Of a stretch of DNA of 64,000 nucleotides, positions 55,454 to 62,776 are shown piece by piece. The notes below the pieces were generated by a model, which did no database searches, was not told the origin of the DNA, and saw only the letters and a list, made by a program, of their open reading frames with translations. The DNA is from an uncultured Gammaproteobacteria bacterium (lineage in GTDB: Bacteria; Pseudomonadota; Gammaproteobacteria; Ga0077536). The translations under genes and the position numbers were made by a program. Position 1 is the first letter of the stretch; every line of letters starts with the position of its first letter. The stretch lies in contig CALKCL010000002.1 in assembly GCA_938082545.1 (NCBI GenBank), forward strand, positions 83,326 through 147,325. Reading direction: 5' to 3'.

Positions 55454-56365
55454 ATGCTCAAAATCGACTGTCTAGTCTCAGCTGAAAACCATCTAGGGGA
55501 AGGACCGATTTGGGACGACCAACTACAAGCTCTTTTCTGGGTTGACGGTACGGGGAATCGCGTAGGAAAACCTGCAATTTGGAAAATGGATTATGCCAGC
55601 GGAAAAATCGATAACTGGTATTTAGATAAAGATATTGGAGCTATGGCTATCAGAAAAAATGGCCAGGCGGTTCTTGCCTTATCAGATGGTTTCTATTTTT
55701 TTAATTTCGACGACGGATCCTTGGAGTTAATAGAAAAAGTGGATTCAGACAATACAAGGATCCGCTTGAACGATGGAAAGACCGACCGACGCGGCAGATT
55801 CATTGCTGGTGGGATGGATGACAAAGAAGAGCTCGATATCTGTTCTCTTTGGCAACTCGACTCTGACTTAACGGTAAAACGGCTTGAAGAAAACATTATT
55901 TGCTGCAATGGCCCGTGCTGGTCTCCTGATGATTCAGTTTTCTACTGTGCCGATACCTTCAAAGACACTTTTTCCGCATATTCTTATGATATTGAAACAG
56001 GATTAATTTCTTCTAAAAGAGAATTTGCTTCGTCAAAAAATGAACAGGGTTTATATGATGGAGCAACAGTCGATTCTGAAGGATGCCTATGGACGGCCAT
56101 GGTCATTGGGGGGGATCTGATTCGTTACAATCCAGACGGATCTATAGATAGAAAAATTGGAATGCCGGTAAAAAACATAACTAGCTTATGTTTTGGTGGA
56201 CCTAATCTTGATGAGATTTTCGTTACGTCAATGGCCAGAGTAGTTCATCCGGCAGCACACGATCACTTTGCCGCAGATGCTCGTCCTCAATTTTCTGCAG
56301 GCAGCCTTTATCGAATTTCTGGTTTGGGTATTAAGGGTATCCCAGAGCACCGATTTGCTGGATAA
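55454..56365 (+). CDS. SMP-30/gluconolactonase family lactonase
   Basis: A 303-residue six-bladed beta-propeller enzyme. The metal residues are visible: E16 in NHLGEGPIWDD, the asparagine in CCNGPCWSPDDS, and the aspartate of YDGATVDSEGCLWTAM; RLNDGKTDRRGRF and LCFGGPNLDEIFVTSM are family motifs. Members hydrolyse sugar lactones or other lactones. AAAAGG lies upstream of the ATG. Substrate unknown. Confidence 0.88.
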   Translation: MLKIDCLVSAENHLGEGPIWDDQLQALFWVDGTGNRVGKPAIWKMDYASGKIDNWYLDKDIGAMAIRKNGQAVLALSDGFYFFNFDDGSLELIEKVDSDNTRIRLNDGKTDRRGRFIAGGMDDKEELDICSLWQLDSDLTVKRLEENIICCNGPCWSPDDSVFYCADTFKDTFSAYSYDIETGLISSKREFASSKNEQGLYDGATVDSEGCLWTAMVIGGDLIRYNPDGSIDRKIGMPVKNITSLCFGGPNLDEIFVTSMARVVHPAAHDHFAADARPQFSAGSLYRISGLGIKGIPEHRFAG

Positions 56366-56464
56366 CATAGAGTTATGAGACTTTTTCAGGTACTGGAACG
56401 TTTGTATTTGACCACCTAAGAGGTCCATGGAATACTCATCTATGGACAAGAGGGATGAGATCGT

Positions 56465-57283
56465 ATGGAGTACTGGGAAACAGAAAATCGTTCAGGCTTG
56501 TTCATAGCAGGATATAAAAACCCCCCTACCAATTATTTTATTGGCGCTGCTGCCCTAGAGTTTTCCGAATTGGTAAAAAGCTGGAGACAGCCGGAGGTAA
56601 AAGTAATTGTTCTTTCTGGAGCAGTTAAAGATCGCTTCATCACGCACTACAGCGTCGAAGAGCTTGTCGAGATGGCTGAAAACCCAGAAGTTTTAGAAGC
56701 ATCAGCTCACAGCATGATTCATGGTTACCACACAATGCTAAGGTCCCTCGCGTACCTAGATAAACCAATTGTAGTGGGAATGACTGGCGACACAATGGGT
56801 TGTGGACTGGAACTGTCCTTAAATTGTGATATTCGAATAGCTCAGAGAGGCGACTATCGCATAGGGTTTCCTGAAATAGCTTTAGGTATCTTAACAGGAA
56901 CCGGTTCTCAATTACTTACACGCATTATTGGCCATGGCCGTGCGCTTGATTTTCTATTGCGCAGCCGAATAGTTAGTCCTGAAGAGGCTCTGCAACTCGG
57001 CATTGTCACTGAAGTCGCGGCGGACGCGAAGGCCAGAGCCATAGAAATTGGTGAGGCTCTCATGCAACAATCGGATACCTCACTTGCAGCCGCAAAACGC
57101 TCGTTAGTTCGAGGGGGAAACCTACCAATCGAAGAAGGCCTGAAAATAGAGGCTGAAGAGTGGCTGAAAACCGTCGTAACACAAGAGGCTCTAGTTCTCA
57201 TGCGCGACTATGTTAGTCAACCATTTGAAAACCGCCGGGCATGGATTGAACAGCACGGAGTGCCATTCAAGCCAACCGATTAG
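56465..57283 (+). CDS. Enoyl-CoA hydratase/isomerase family protein
   Basis: A 272-residue crotonase-fold protein. VIVLSGAVKDRFITHYSVEELV is the first oxyanion loop, an unusual version without the common GxxFxxGxD wording, and MTGDTMGCGLELSLNCDIRIA the second; GFPEIALGI holds the usual glutamate position. It may act on a non-standard acyl-CoA. It follows the SMP-30 gene after 99 bp in the same direction and converges on the cupin gene. Confidence 0.8.
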   Translation: MEYWETENRSGLFIAGYKNPPTNYFIGAAALEFSELVKSWRQPEVKVIVLSGAVKDRFITHYSVEELVEMAENPEVLEASAHSMIHGYHTMLRSLAYLDKPIVVGMTGDTMGCGLELSLNCDIRIAQRGDYRIGFPEIALGILTGTGSQLLTRIIGHGRALDFLLRSRIVSPEEALQLGIVTEVAADAKARAIEIGEALMQQSDTSLAAAKRSLVRGGNLPIEEGLKIEAEEWLKTVVTQEALVLMRDYVSQPFENRRAWIEQHGVPFKPTD

Positions 57284-57345
57284 ATCAGCCACAAAGCCAG
57301 CATTTCTTAATCTACGTCATCATGGATTTTAGCTTATGTGCGCAA

Positions 57346-57816
57346 TCAAATGCCTAAGGCACTGTTTTTAGCTTCCCACATTGAGCGAACATCACCAATT
57401 TTTATAGTTGCAATTACTTGCTCTTTATCATCTAGGATATCAAATAATTCGTCTCTCTCGTCAACTCGTACGCTATAGAAAACTACGGCACCTTCTGGTC
57501 CACCGCCTTCGCTATGAGTATCGTCTTTTTTGCCGCGAAAATATTGACCTGCGTGTCTGATTTCTTTAATGGAACCGTCAGTTTCATACATGCGGAGTTC
57601 TCCCTGGACAACCAACATGTTCGTTTGCTGAATATGGGTGTGGACCGTTATCTTTTTATTTGCCGCAAATTTAAAAAGCACGTCTATGACTCGACGCTCC
57701 TCATCGAAGTCTGATAATGCGAACTCAGCATTCTCGACATACGGGAACGGTCCCCAGCTTATGCGACTATCATCAAATATGAAATTACCTTGATCTATTT
57801 TAGGTCTTGCAGCCAT
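57346..57816 (-). CDS. Cupin-domain protein
   Basis: A 156-residue protein with one cupin fold: the metal region is KITVHTHIQQTNMLVVQGEL, with two histidines and a glutamine in place of the usual third ligand and a glutamate at GEL, and a second strand motif GGGPEGAVVFYSVR. Similar proteins are anti-sigma-like (ChrR) or small-molecule-binding. AGGGAGAGG lies upstream of the ATG. No clear reaction. Confidence 0.75.
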   Translation of the reverse strand: MAARPKIDQGNFIFDDSRISWGPFPYVENAEFALSDFDEERRVIDVLFKFAANKKITVHTHIQQTNMLVVQGELRMYETDGSIKEIRHAGQYFRGKKDDTHSEGGGPEGAVVFYSVRVDERDELFDILDDKEQVIATIKIGDVRSMWEAKNSALGI

Positions 57817-57947
57817 TAGTCCCTCTCCCTTTTTAAACCCTCAACTGGAGTAAGACAACAGTTGATTAATTAATTTAAGATACTATCTGAATAAAACACC
57901 TATTAGAAGTAAAGCAGGCTGTCATATTTTATATCGATTGTTATGTG

Positions 57948-57959
57948 GGAAAATTTTCC
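57948..57959. repeat. 12-bp perfect palindrome in the AT-rich gap before apbE
   Basis: GGAAAATTTTCC sits in the 260-bp AT-rich gap (57817-58076) between the cupin and ApbE genes. Apart from it and weak promoter-like AT runs I see nothing in this gap. Confidence 0.3.
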
Positions 57960-58076
57960 TCATTCTATACATTTAAATAGTATTTTGAATGCTGTGAAAA
58001 TAGCTCTGCTTCCTTAATGTAATAAACTCTGTAAAATTTGCTTCATGATGACCCCATGTTTAGCAAAAAATAATAA

Positions 58077-58910
58077 ATGACAACTTTAACTCGGTGCCAG
58101 CCTCACCTAGGAACCTATGTAGAAATAACAGTTTCTGCAGAAACCAGTGACGAAGTACTTATCGATGCAAGCAACGCAGCTTTTTCAGTTATAAAAAAAA
58201 TTGACAACTTAATGAGCTTTCACAGCGAAGAAAGCGAACTAACTATGATCAACAAAACCGCATCCCGACAAGCAGTGAAAATATCTTCCGATACAACCTT
58301 TGTTATCGAACAAGCATTATCTTTAAGTAAGAAAACAAATGGCGTTTTCGACATTACTATTGCCCCGCAACTAATCACTAACAAGCTATTACCTGATCAT
58401 GGATTAGATTTCTCTGAGACTGGCACCTGGGAAGACATCATGCTTTCGAATGGGCAGATTCAGTTTAAACAGCCTGTAGTGCTAGACCTTGGCGGAATTG
58501 CCAAAGGCTATGCTGTTGATTGCGCTATAAATGCCGTCGAAGAAACAATTGCCATTACGGTCAATGCCGGCGGAGATCTGCGCATGCGACCTTGGCGCGA
58601 CAAATATATTTCCATGAGACATCCTAGTTCGCCTCAGTCTCTTTTTATCGAGGCGGTAATGGAGAATTGCGCTTCAGCGACCAGTGCAAGCTATTATGAC
58701 AGCACAGATTCAATTATAATTCCACGAAACTCTCTACCTAACCAGTTGGGAGGTAACAATAAAAGTGTGACAGTGTTTGCGGAAACCTGCCTGACAGCTG
58801 ATGCGTTAACTAAAGTCGCATACTTGAACCCAGACATGCTGCGGAAAAACACTTTCTCCGGTGTCCGGTTTGCCTCTCTAGACAGTGACGGCGCTGTCAC
58901 TTGGGATTAA
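58077..58910 (+). CDS. apbE: FAD:protein FMN transferase ApbE
   Basis: A 277-residue flavinyltransferase that links FMN to threonine or serine in target proteins. PHLGTYVEITV, MSFHSEESELTMIN, the GGIAKGYAVD motif and TVNAGGDLRMR are family signatures. No signal peptide or lipobox is present and in-frame stops (TAA TAA) precede the ATG, so this copy should be cytoplasmic, which is uncommon. The start overlaps the TGA of an 11-codon frame (58045-58080). A four-helix membrane protein follows without a gap. Confidence 0.9.
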   Translation: MTTLTRCQPHLGTYVEITVSAETSDEVLIDASNAAFSVIKKIDNLMSFHSEESELTMINKTASRQAVKISSDTTFVIEQALSLSKKTNGVFDITIAPQLITNKLLPDHGLDFSETGTWEDIMLSNGQIQFKQPVVLDLGGIAKGYAVDCAINAVEETIAITVNAGGDLRMRPWRDKYISMRHPSSPQSLFIEAVMENCASATSASYYDSTDSIIIPRNSLPNQLGGNNKSVTVFAETCLTADALTKVAYLNPDMLRKNTFSGVRFASLDSDGAVTWD

Positions 58911-58912
58911 TT

Positions 58913-59395
58913 ATGGCCATGATAAACTTCAGAATCCCAATCAAATATAGAGCGATATTATTCGCAGCATTGGGATGCTCATGGGTTACTGGCCTGATAT
59001 TTTTTTATCTAAACCGATGGGTGACTGTAGATAGTGATTTTGGCATGACAAAACACCCTGCCCAAACTTTTTTTCTAATGACGCATGGGGCGTCTGCGTT
59101 TGTCATGCTGATGTGCTTCGGGGTGCTACTAGTTAATCATTTGCCCGCAGCATGGCGGTTGAAACGCTCAAGATACTTGGGTCTCACACTCACTACATTG
59201 ATATCTTTTCAGATTATCACCGCCTATAGTCTCTATTACATCGCGGGCGATGAAAGCCGTATTTTTATTGCCAATCTGCATACCGCTTCTGGCGCGAGCA
59301 TTCCTTTTTTTCTTATAGCGCATATTATCATTGGTCGTATCAGACGAAAATCAATGTTGGCCAGTTTAAATAAAGAGAAGCCTGAAAAGAAATAA
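58913..59395 (+). CDS. Four-helix membrane protein downstream of apbE
   Basis: A 160-residue inner-membrane protein (ATG at 58913, 2 bp after the apbE stop; an upstream TTG overlaps apbE). Four hydrophobic segments: ILFAALGCSWVTGLIFFYL, FLMTHGASAFVMLMCFGVLL, LTLTTLISFQIITAYSLYYI and GASIPFFLIAHIIIG. Histidines in helices (THGASA, NLHTASG, IAHIII) could bind heme b, as in DUF4405-like electron-transfer proteins. Its tight link with apbE suggests a flavin-electron-transfer role, but no flavinylation target is in the operon. Confidence 0.68.
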   Translation: MAMINFRIPIKYRAILFAALGCSWVTGLIFFYLNRWVTVDSDFGMTKHPAQTFFLMTHGASAFVMLMCFGVLLVNHLPAAWRLKRSRYLGLTLTTLISFQIITAYSLYYIAGDESRIFIANLHTASGASIPFFLIAHIIIGRIRRKSMLASLNKEKPEKK

Positions 59396-59412
59396 CAAAA
59401 CCAACTATGAGC

Positions 59413-59763
59413 TTAAGCTTTCGCACGATGATGAGTGGCGACTGTTTGCCTCCATATCTTGTCTCCTTTAAAGACAAAGGTATCGGTACCATAGTCAAAA
59501 ACATATTTTATAGATTCAGCGGTCCATGTTATGTACATCATGTCAGCGCTAGACACTTCATCTATCACATTAAAATCACTGCCCTCTGGTAGTAAATCAG
59601 TTAACCACATTTCAAAAAAGGTACGTGCACCCGACACACCGTGCCAAACTTTTTCGCCATAGACCATTACTGAATTTTCATCATAGTCTAGTAATATTTC
59701 CTCCAGATTGCCTGCTCCAAATGCCTCGAGATGATGCTGGAAAATCTCGTCTGATGTTCTCAT
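59413..59763 (-). CDS. SnoaL-like/NTF2-fold protein
   Basis: A 116-residue NTF2-fold protein starting at the ATG at 59763 (AAGGAG 9 bp upstream; the longer frame upstream is the end of the next gene). HHLEAFGAGNLEEILLDYDENSVMVYGEKVWHG (in part) and ADMMYITWTAESIKYVFDYGTDTFVF match SnoaL_2/DUF4440-like pockets for small cyclases or isomerases. Its start overlaps the stop of the membrane-protein gene by 4 bp, so the two are co-translated. Confidence 0.78.
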   Translation of the reverse strand: MRTSDEIFQHHLEAFGAGNLEEILLDYDENSVMVYGEKVWHGVSGARTFFEMWLTDLLPEGSDFNVIDEVSSADMMYITWTAESIKYVFDYGTDTFVFKGDKIWRQTVATHHRAKA

Positions 59764-60140
59764 ATGCGCGCACTCCTTGAGTATTGAAAGTACCATATAG
59801 CCACGAGCGAAATCACGAGCATTGTTCCGGTTCCTATCGCTATGACAGTTGGCAGAACCCACTCAGCTTCAGACGCGGCAGTGTGCCAGGGAGCTATCTC
59901 TTCCAATTTTTCCCTGATCGTGACCATCACTTTGCTGGTACGCTGGAAACCTCCAATGAGAAAGATAGAGCTCGTCGTATAAATGACGAGCATCACTCTA
60001 GCTAGTCTAGGTGGAATTGAGTTTTTAGCAAAATATGAAGCTACGAGCATCGCTGACGTGGTCGATACAAATGCCATAAAAAAAGTTATTGTTATAGCTA
60101 GGTGTGATGCAAATAAGTCAACGACTTCGAACTGTGTCAT
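59760..60140 (-). CDS. Hypothetical three-helix membrane protein
   Basis: A 126-residue protein with three hydrophobic helices: FASHLAITITFFMAFVSTTSA, VMLVIYTTSSIFLIGGF and VLPTVIAIGTGTMLVISLVAI, with a charged loop (RTSKVMVTIREKLEEIAPW) between the second and third. I do not recognise a family. It is the first gene of a leftward pair with the SnoaL-like protein (ATGA overlap) and is divergent from the tauD-like gene. Confidence 0.65.
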   Translation of the reverse strand: MTQFEVVDLFASHLAITITFFMAFVSTTSAMLVASYFAKNSIPPRLARVMLVIYTTSSIFLIGGFQRTSKVMVTIREKLEEIAPWHTAASEAEWVLPTVIAIGTGTMLVISLVAIWYFQYSRSARI

Positions 60141-60281
60141 GCTAAACCTTTGTCGTTTTTTGCCTAAGTTTAAGTTATCTTATTATTGGCTATGGTCAAG
60201 ATATTAAGCTCAATTTAGTTTGGCATTCAACAACAACAGTTTATTTTTATCGTAAGTATTCGTACAAGAAGGGAATCAAAC

Positions 60282-61130
60282 ATGAAAATAGAAAAGCTAA
60301 AGCCTACGCTAGGGGCTATGATCCGTGAGCTAGACCTTAATGATCTAACCTCAATCGAGTGGGACACGATTTATCAAGAGTTTCTTGACCATGCAGTTTT
60401 GATTTTTCCAGAGCAACATCTATCTAAAAAAGAACAGGAAGGTTTTGCAATGCGTTTTGGTGAGATAGAACACTTGACCGAAGGTGCAAAAACGACGGCT
60501 ATAACAAATAAAACTCCAAAAGGCGCCTTCTATGAGGTGGACTCAGAATGGAGTAAATTACTCAAAGGGAACGAAGTGTGGCACACCGACAGTTCCTATA
60601 TGAGCCTTACGGCAAAGTCATCAATTTTATCTGCGCACGTGGTCCCAGAAATGGGTGGGGAGACTGAATGGGCTGATATGCGTTCCGCGTATGATGAACT
60701 AGATGATAGAACAAAAAAGCAAGTAGAGAACCTAAGCGCATCCCATTCATACTTCCACTCTCAGGCAAAGATAGGACATCATGTAAAAGTAGGGGCAAAC
60801 TACGGCTTCGCTGATGGTGAGGTGCCATTACATCCGCTTGTTAAGATCCATCCTGAGACACGGCGACCCGCCTTATTTATAGGGAGACACGCTTGCAAGA
60901 TTCCGGAGCTCTCTGAACAAGCCTCTGAGTCTTTACTTACCCGTCTCATGAGCTTTTCTTGTCAGTCGCCTAGAATCTTAACTCATCGCTGGAACAAAGG
61001 TGATCTAGTCGTCTGGGACAACCGTTGCGTACTCCACAGAGCAAGACCTTACGCCCCCAATCAAGAAAGACTGATGTTGCATACTCGTATCAAGGGTGAT
61101 CGAGTGAGTGAAAGCGCTTTAAATATCTAA
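60282..61130 (+). CDS. TauD/TfdA-family Fe(II)/2-oxoglutarate dioxygenase
   Basis: A 282-residue dioxygenase. The Fe(II) triad is H101, D103 (VWHTDSSYM) and H252 (DNRCVLHRARPY), and R263 can bind 2-oxoglutarate. The N-terminal GAMIRELDLNDLTS is usual for the family. Members cleave taurine, alkylsulfates, 2,4-D and similar compounds; the substrate is not readable here. It has AAGG upstream and stands alone, followed by a 259-bp gap. Confidence 0.9.
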   Translation: MKIEKLKPTLGAMIRELDLNDLTSIEWDTIYQEFLDHAVLIFPEQHLSKKEQEGFAMRFGEIEHLTEGAKTTAITNKTPKGAFYEVDSEWSKLLKGNEVWHTDSSYMSLTAKSSILSAHVVPEMGGETEWADMRSAYDELDDRTKKQVENLSASHSYFHSQAKIGHHVKVGANYGFADGEVPLHPLVKIHPETRRPALFIGRHACKIPELSEQASESLLTRLMSFSCQSPRILTHRWNKGDLVVWDNRCVLHRARPYAPNQERLMLHTRIKGDRVSESALNI

Positions 61131-61389
61131 GCGTCTCAATAAGAGAATCTCTCTGCCTCGCCTTTAAGACGCCCCGTTTAACTGGCTTATATATCGTTTA
61201 ATTTAAAACTGTTTAGTTAATCGCTCAAAGTGACTGATTTAACAAACACAATTTGAGTAGGTTAAGTCTGATAATATATTCGCTCCTGCTGATTTAAACA
61301 CTTAAATGCCATTTTAATAAAGTGGGAAGAGAACAAGTTTCGTGGGCACTGTGCTCGAGGCAATTTTTTTAACATAGGGAGATAATAGT
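61131..61389 (+). other. 259-bp gap between tauD-like and ytoQ-like genes
   Basis: AT-rich DNA with scattered promoter-like words (for example GATAAT at about 61269) but no clear -35 and -10 pair, no hairpin with a T run, and no small frame with a ribosome site. The ribosome site of the next gene, AGGGAG, is at its end. Confidence 0.4.
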
Positions 61390-61833
61390 ATGACTTGGAC
61401 CGTCTATCTGGCTGGGGAAATTCACACCGATTGGCGAGCCGCAGTCGTTAAAAGTTCTAATGATCTTGACTTACCAATAGTGTTTACGAATGCAGTAACC
61501 GATCATGGTGCCAGCGACTCTGCAGGCGACAACCTTGGACATGAGACTGATCAGTATTGGAGAGATCACAAATCATCGAAAGTGAATGCGATTCGGACCC
61601 GGAAGCTTCTAGAAGATTGTGATATCGCGGTGATTCGTTTTGGAGATAAATACAAACAATGGAATGCAGCTTTTGATGCCGGCTTTTGCGCTGCCCTTGG
61701 GAAAAGCTATATAACATTCCACGATAGGGACATTATTCATCCTTTGAAGGAAGTCGACTCTGCCGCTCTGGCATGGGCTTCATCCCCACAACAGGTGGTC
61801 GACATCCTGAAGTATGTCACTTTATCTAAGTAG
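61390..61833 (+). CDS. ytoQ: YtoQ-family protein
   Basis: A 147-residue protein of the YtoQ group (nucleoside 2-deoxyribosyltransferase-like fold): VYLAGEIHTDWR at the start, NLGHETDQYWRDHKSSKVNAIRT (in part), CDIAVIRFGDKYKQWNAAFDAGF and LAWASSPQQVVDILKYV. The function is not known; the fold suggests binding a nucleotide-like ligand. AGGGAG precedes the ATG. The GST-like gene follows after 123 bp. Confidence 0.85.
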   Translation: MTWTVYLAGEIHTDWRAAVVKSSNDLDLPIVFTNAVTDHGASDSAGDNLGHETDQYWRDHKSSKVNAIRTRKLLEDCDIAVIRFGDKYKQWNAAFDAGFCAALGKSYITFHDRDIIHPLKEVDSAALAWASSPQQVVDILKYVTLSK

Positions 61834-61956
61834 AGTATGTTGTGAGTGAGACGGATAACTGAGAGGCGAGACAGCAATACCTATTAACGTTTTGCCAAAA
61901 TCAAAAATTTCTGCAATCATGATTTTTCTTGAGAGGGATCCTAACAAGGGGACAAA

Positions 61957-62706
61957 ATGAAATACACAAATATCGACGACGCTGTTAATGCAAATGGACT
62001 CCGGCTCGTAATAGTAAAAGATATGCCTAGTGCATGGGGTGTGGCTGCCAAAGCAATGATAGATTATAAAGGGTTGGATTACCTACTCGCCCACCAAATA
62101 CCAATGTCTGAAAACCCAGAGCTACTTGCTTGGTCCGGCACTAACAGCGGGCCCGTGGCCGCATGGAATAACGAATCCCCTATCAATCGTTGGGACGACA
62201 TATTATTTCTTATAGAACGCTTAGCGCCGCAAAAACCATTGCTTCCTAAAGATGCTGCTGCACGGATCCAAGTCCTGGGAATCAGTCATGAAATTTGTGG
62301 AGAGCTTGGTTTTGGGTGGAATCGGCGTCTTGACATGATGCGTCCACCTGAGGGACAGCCTCCATCTGATTTCGGGAAAAAATATTCTTACAACGATACT
62401 GATGCTGCATTAGCTAACAAAAGAGTCGTCACGCTAATAAAAGAGCTGGCGACGATATTAAAAGTTCAAGCCAAGCAAGGCAGTGAATTTTTAGTTGGTA
62501 ACTCTATCACTGCGGCTGATTTTTATTGGGCTGCATTTAGTAACTTTATTGTTCTACAATCCCAAGAAGAGTGCCCCGTAAACCCTCAAGCGCGGCCTAT
62601 GTTTGAAAATACTCCTGCGGAGATAACAGCTGCCATCGATCCGATACTCATTGAGCATCGCGACAAAATCATGCGCACTTATTGCAAGCTTCCTCTTGAG
62701 CTGTGA
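61957..62706 (+). CDS. Glutathione S-transferase-like protein
   Basis: A 249-residue protein with a thioredoxin-like N-terminal half (LRLVIVKDMPSAWGVAAKAM) and a helical C-terminal half with the N-capping box region LVGNSITAADFYWAAFSNF, the GST C-terminal signature. The catalytic Tyr/Ser/Cys is not obvious. AAGGGG lies 5 bp before the ATG. It is followed by an NtaA-type monooxygenase, suggesting a xenobiotic or sulfur compound, but this is inference. Confidence 0.78.
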   Translation: MKYTNIDDAVNANGLRLVIVKDMPSAWGVAAKAMIDYKGLDYLLAHQIPMSENPELLAWSGTNSGPVAAWNNESPINRWDDILFLIERLAPQKPLLPKDAAARIQVLGISHEICGELGFGWNRRLDMMRPPEGQPPSDFGKKYSYNDTDAALANKRVVTLIKELATILKVQAKQGSEFLVGNSITAADFYWAAFSNFIVLQSQEECPVNPQARPMFENTPAEITAAIDPILIEHRDKIMRTYCKLPLEL

Positions 62707-62776
62707 TATAAGCTTTTAGAACGCAGATGGAGTCAAGCCTTGATGCTAAGCCCCAGCTCTTCGCTTAACAAATATA

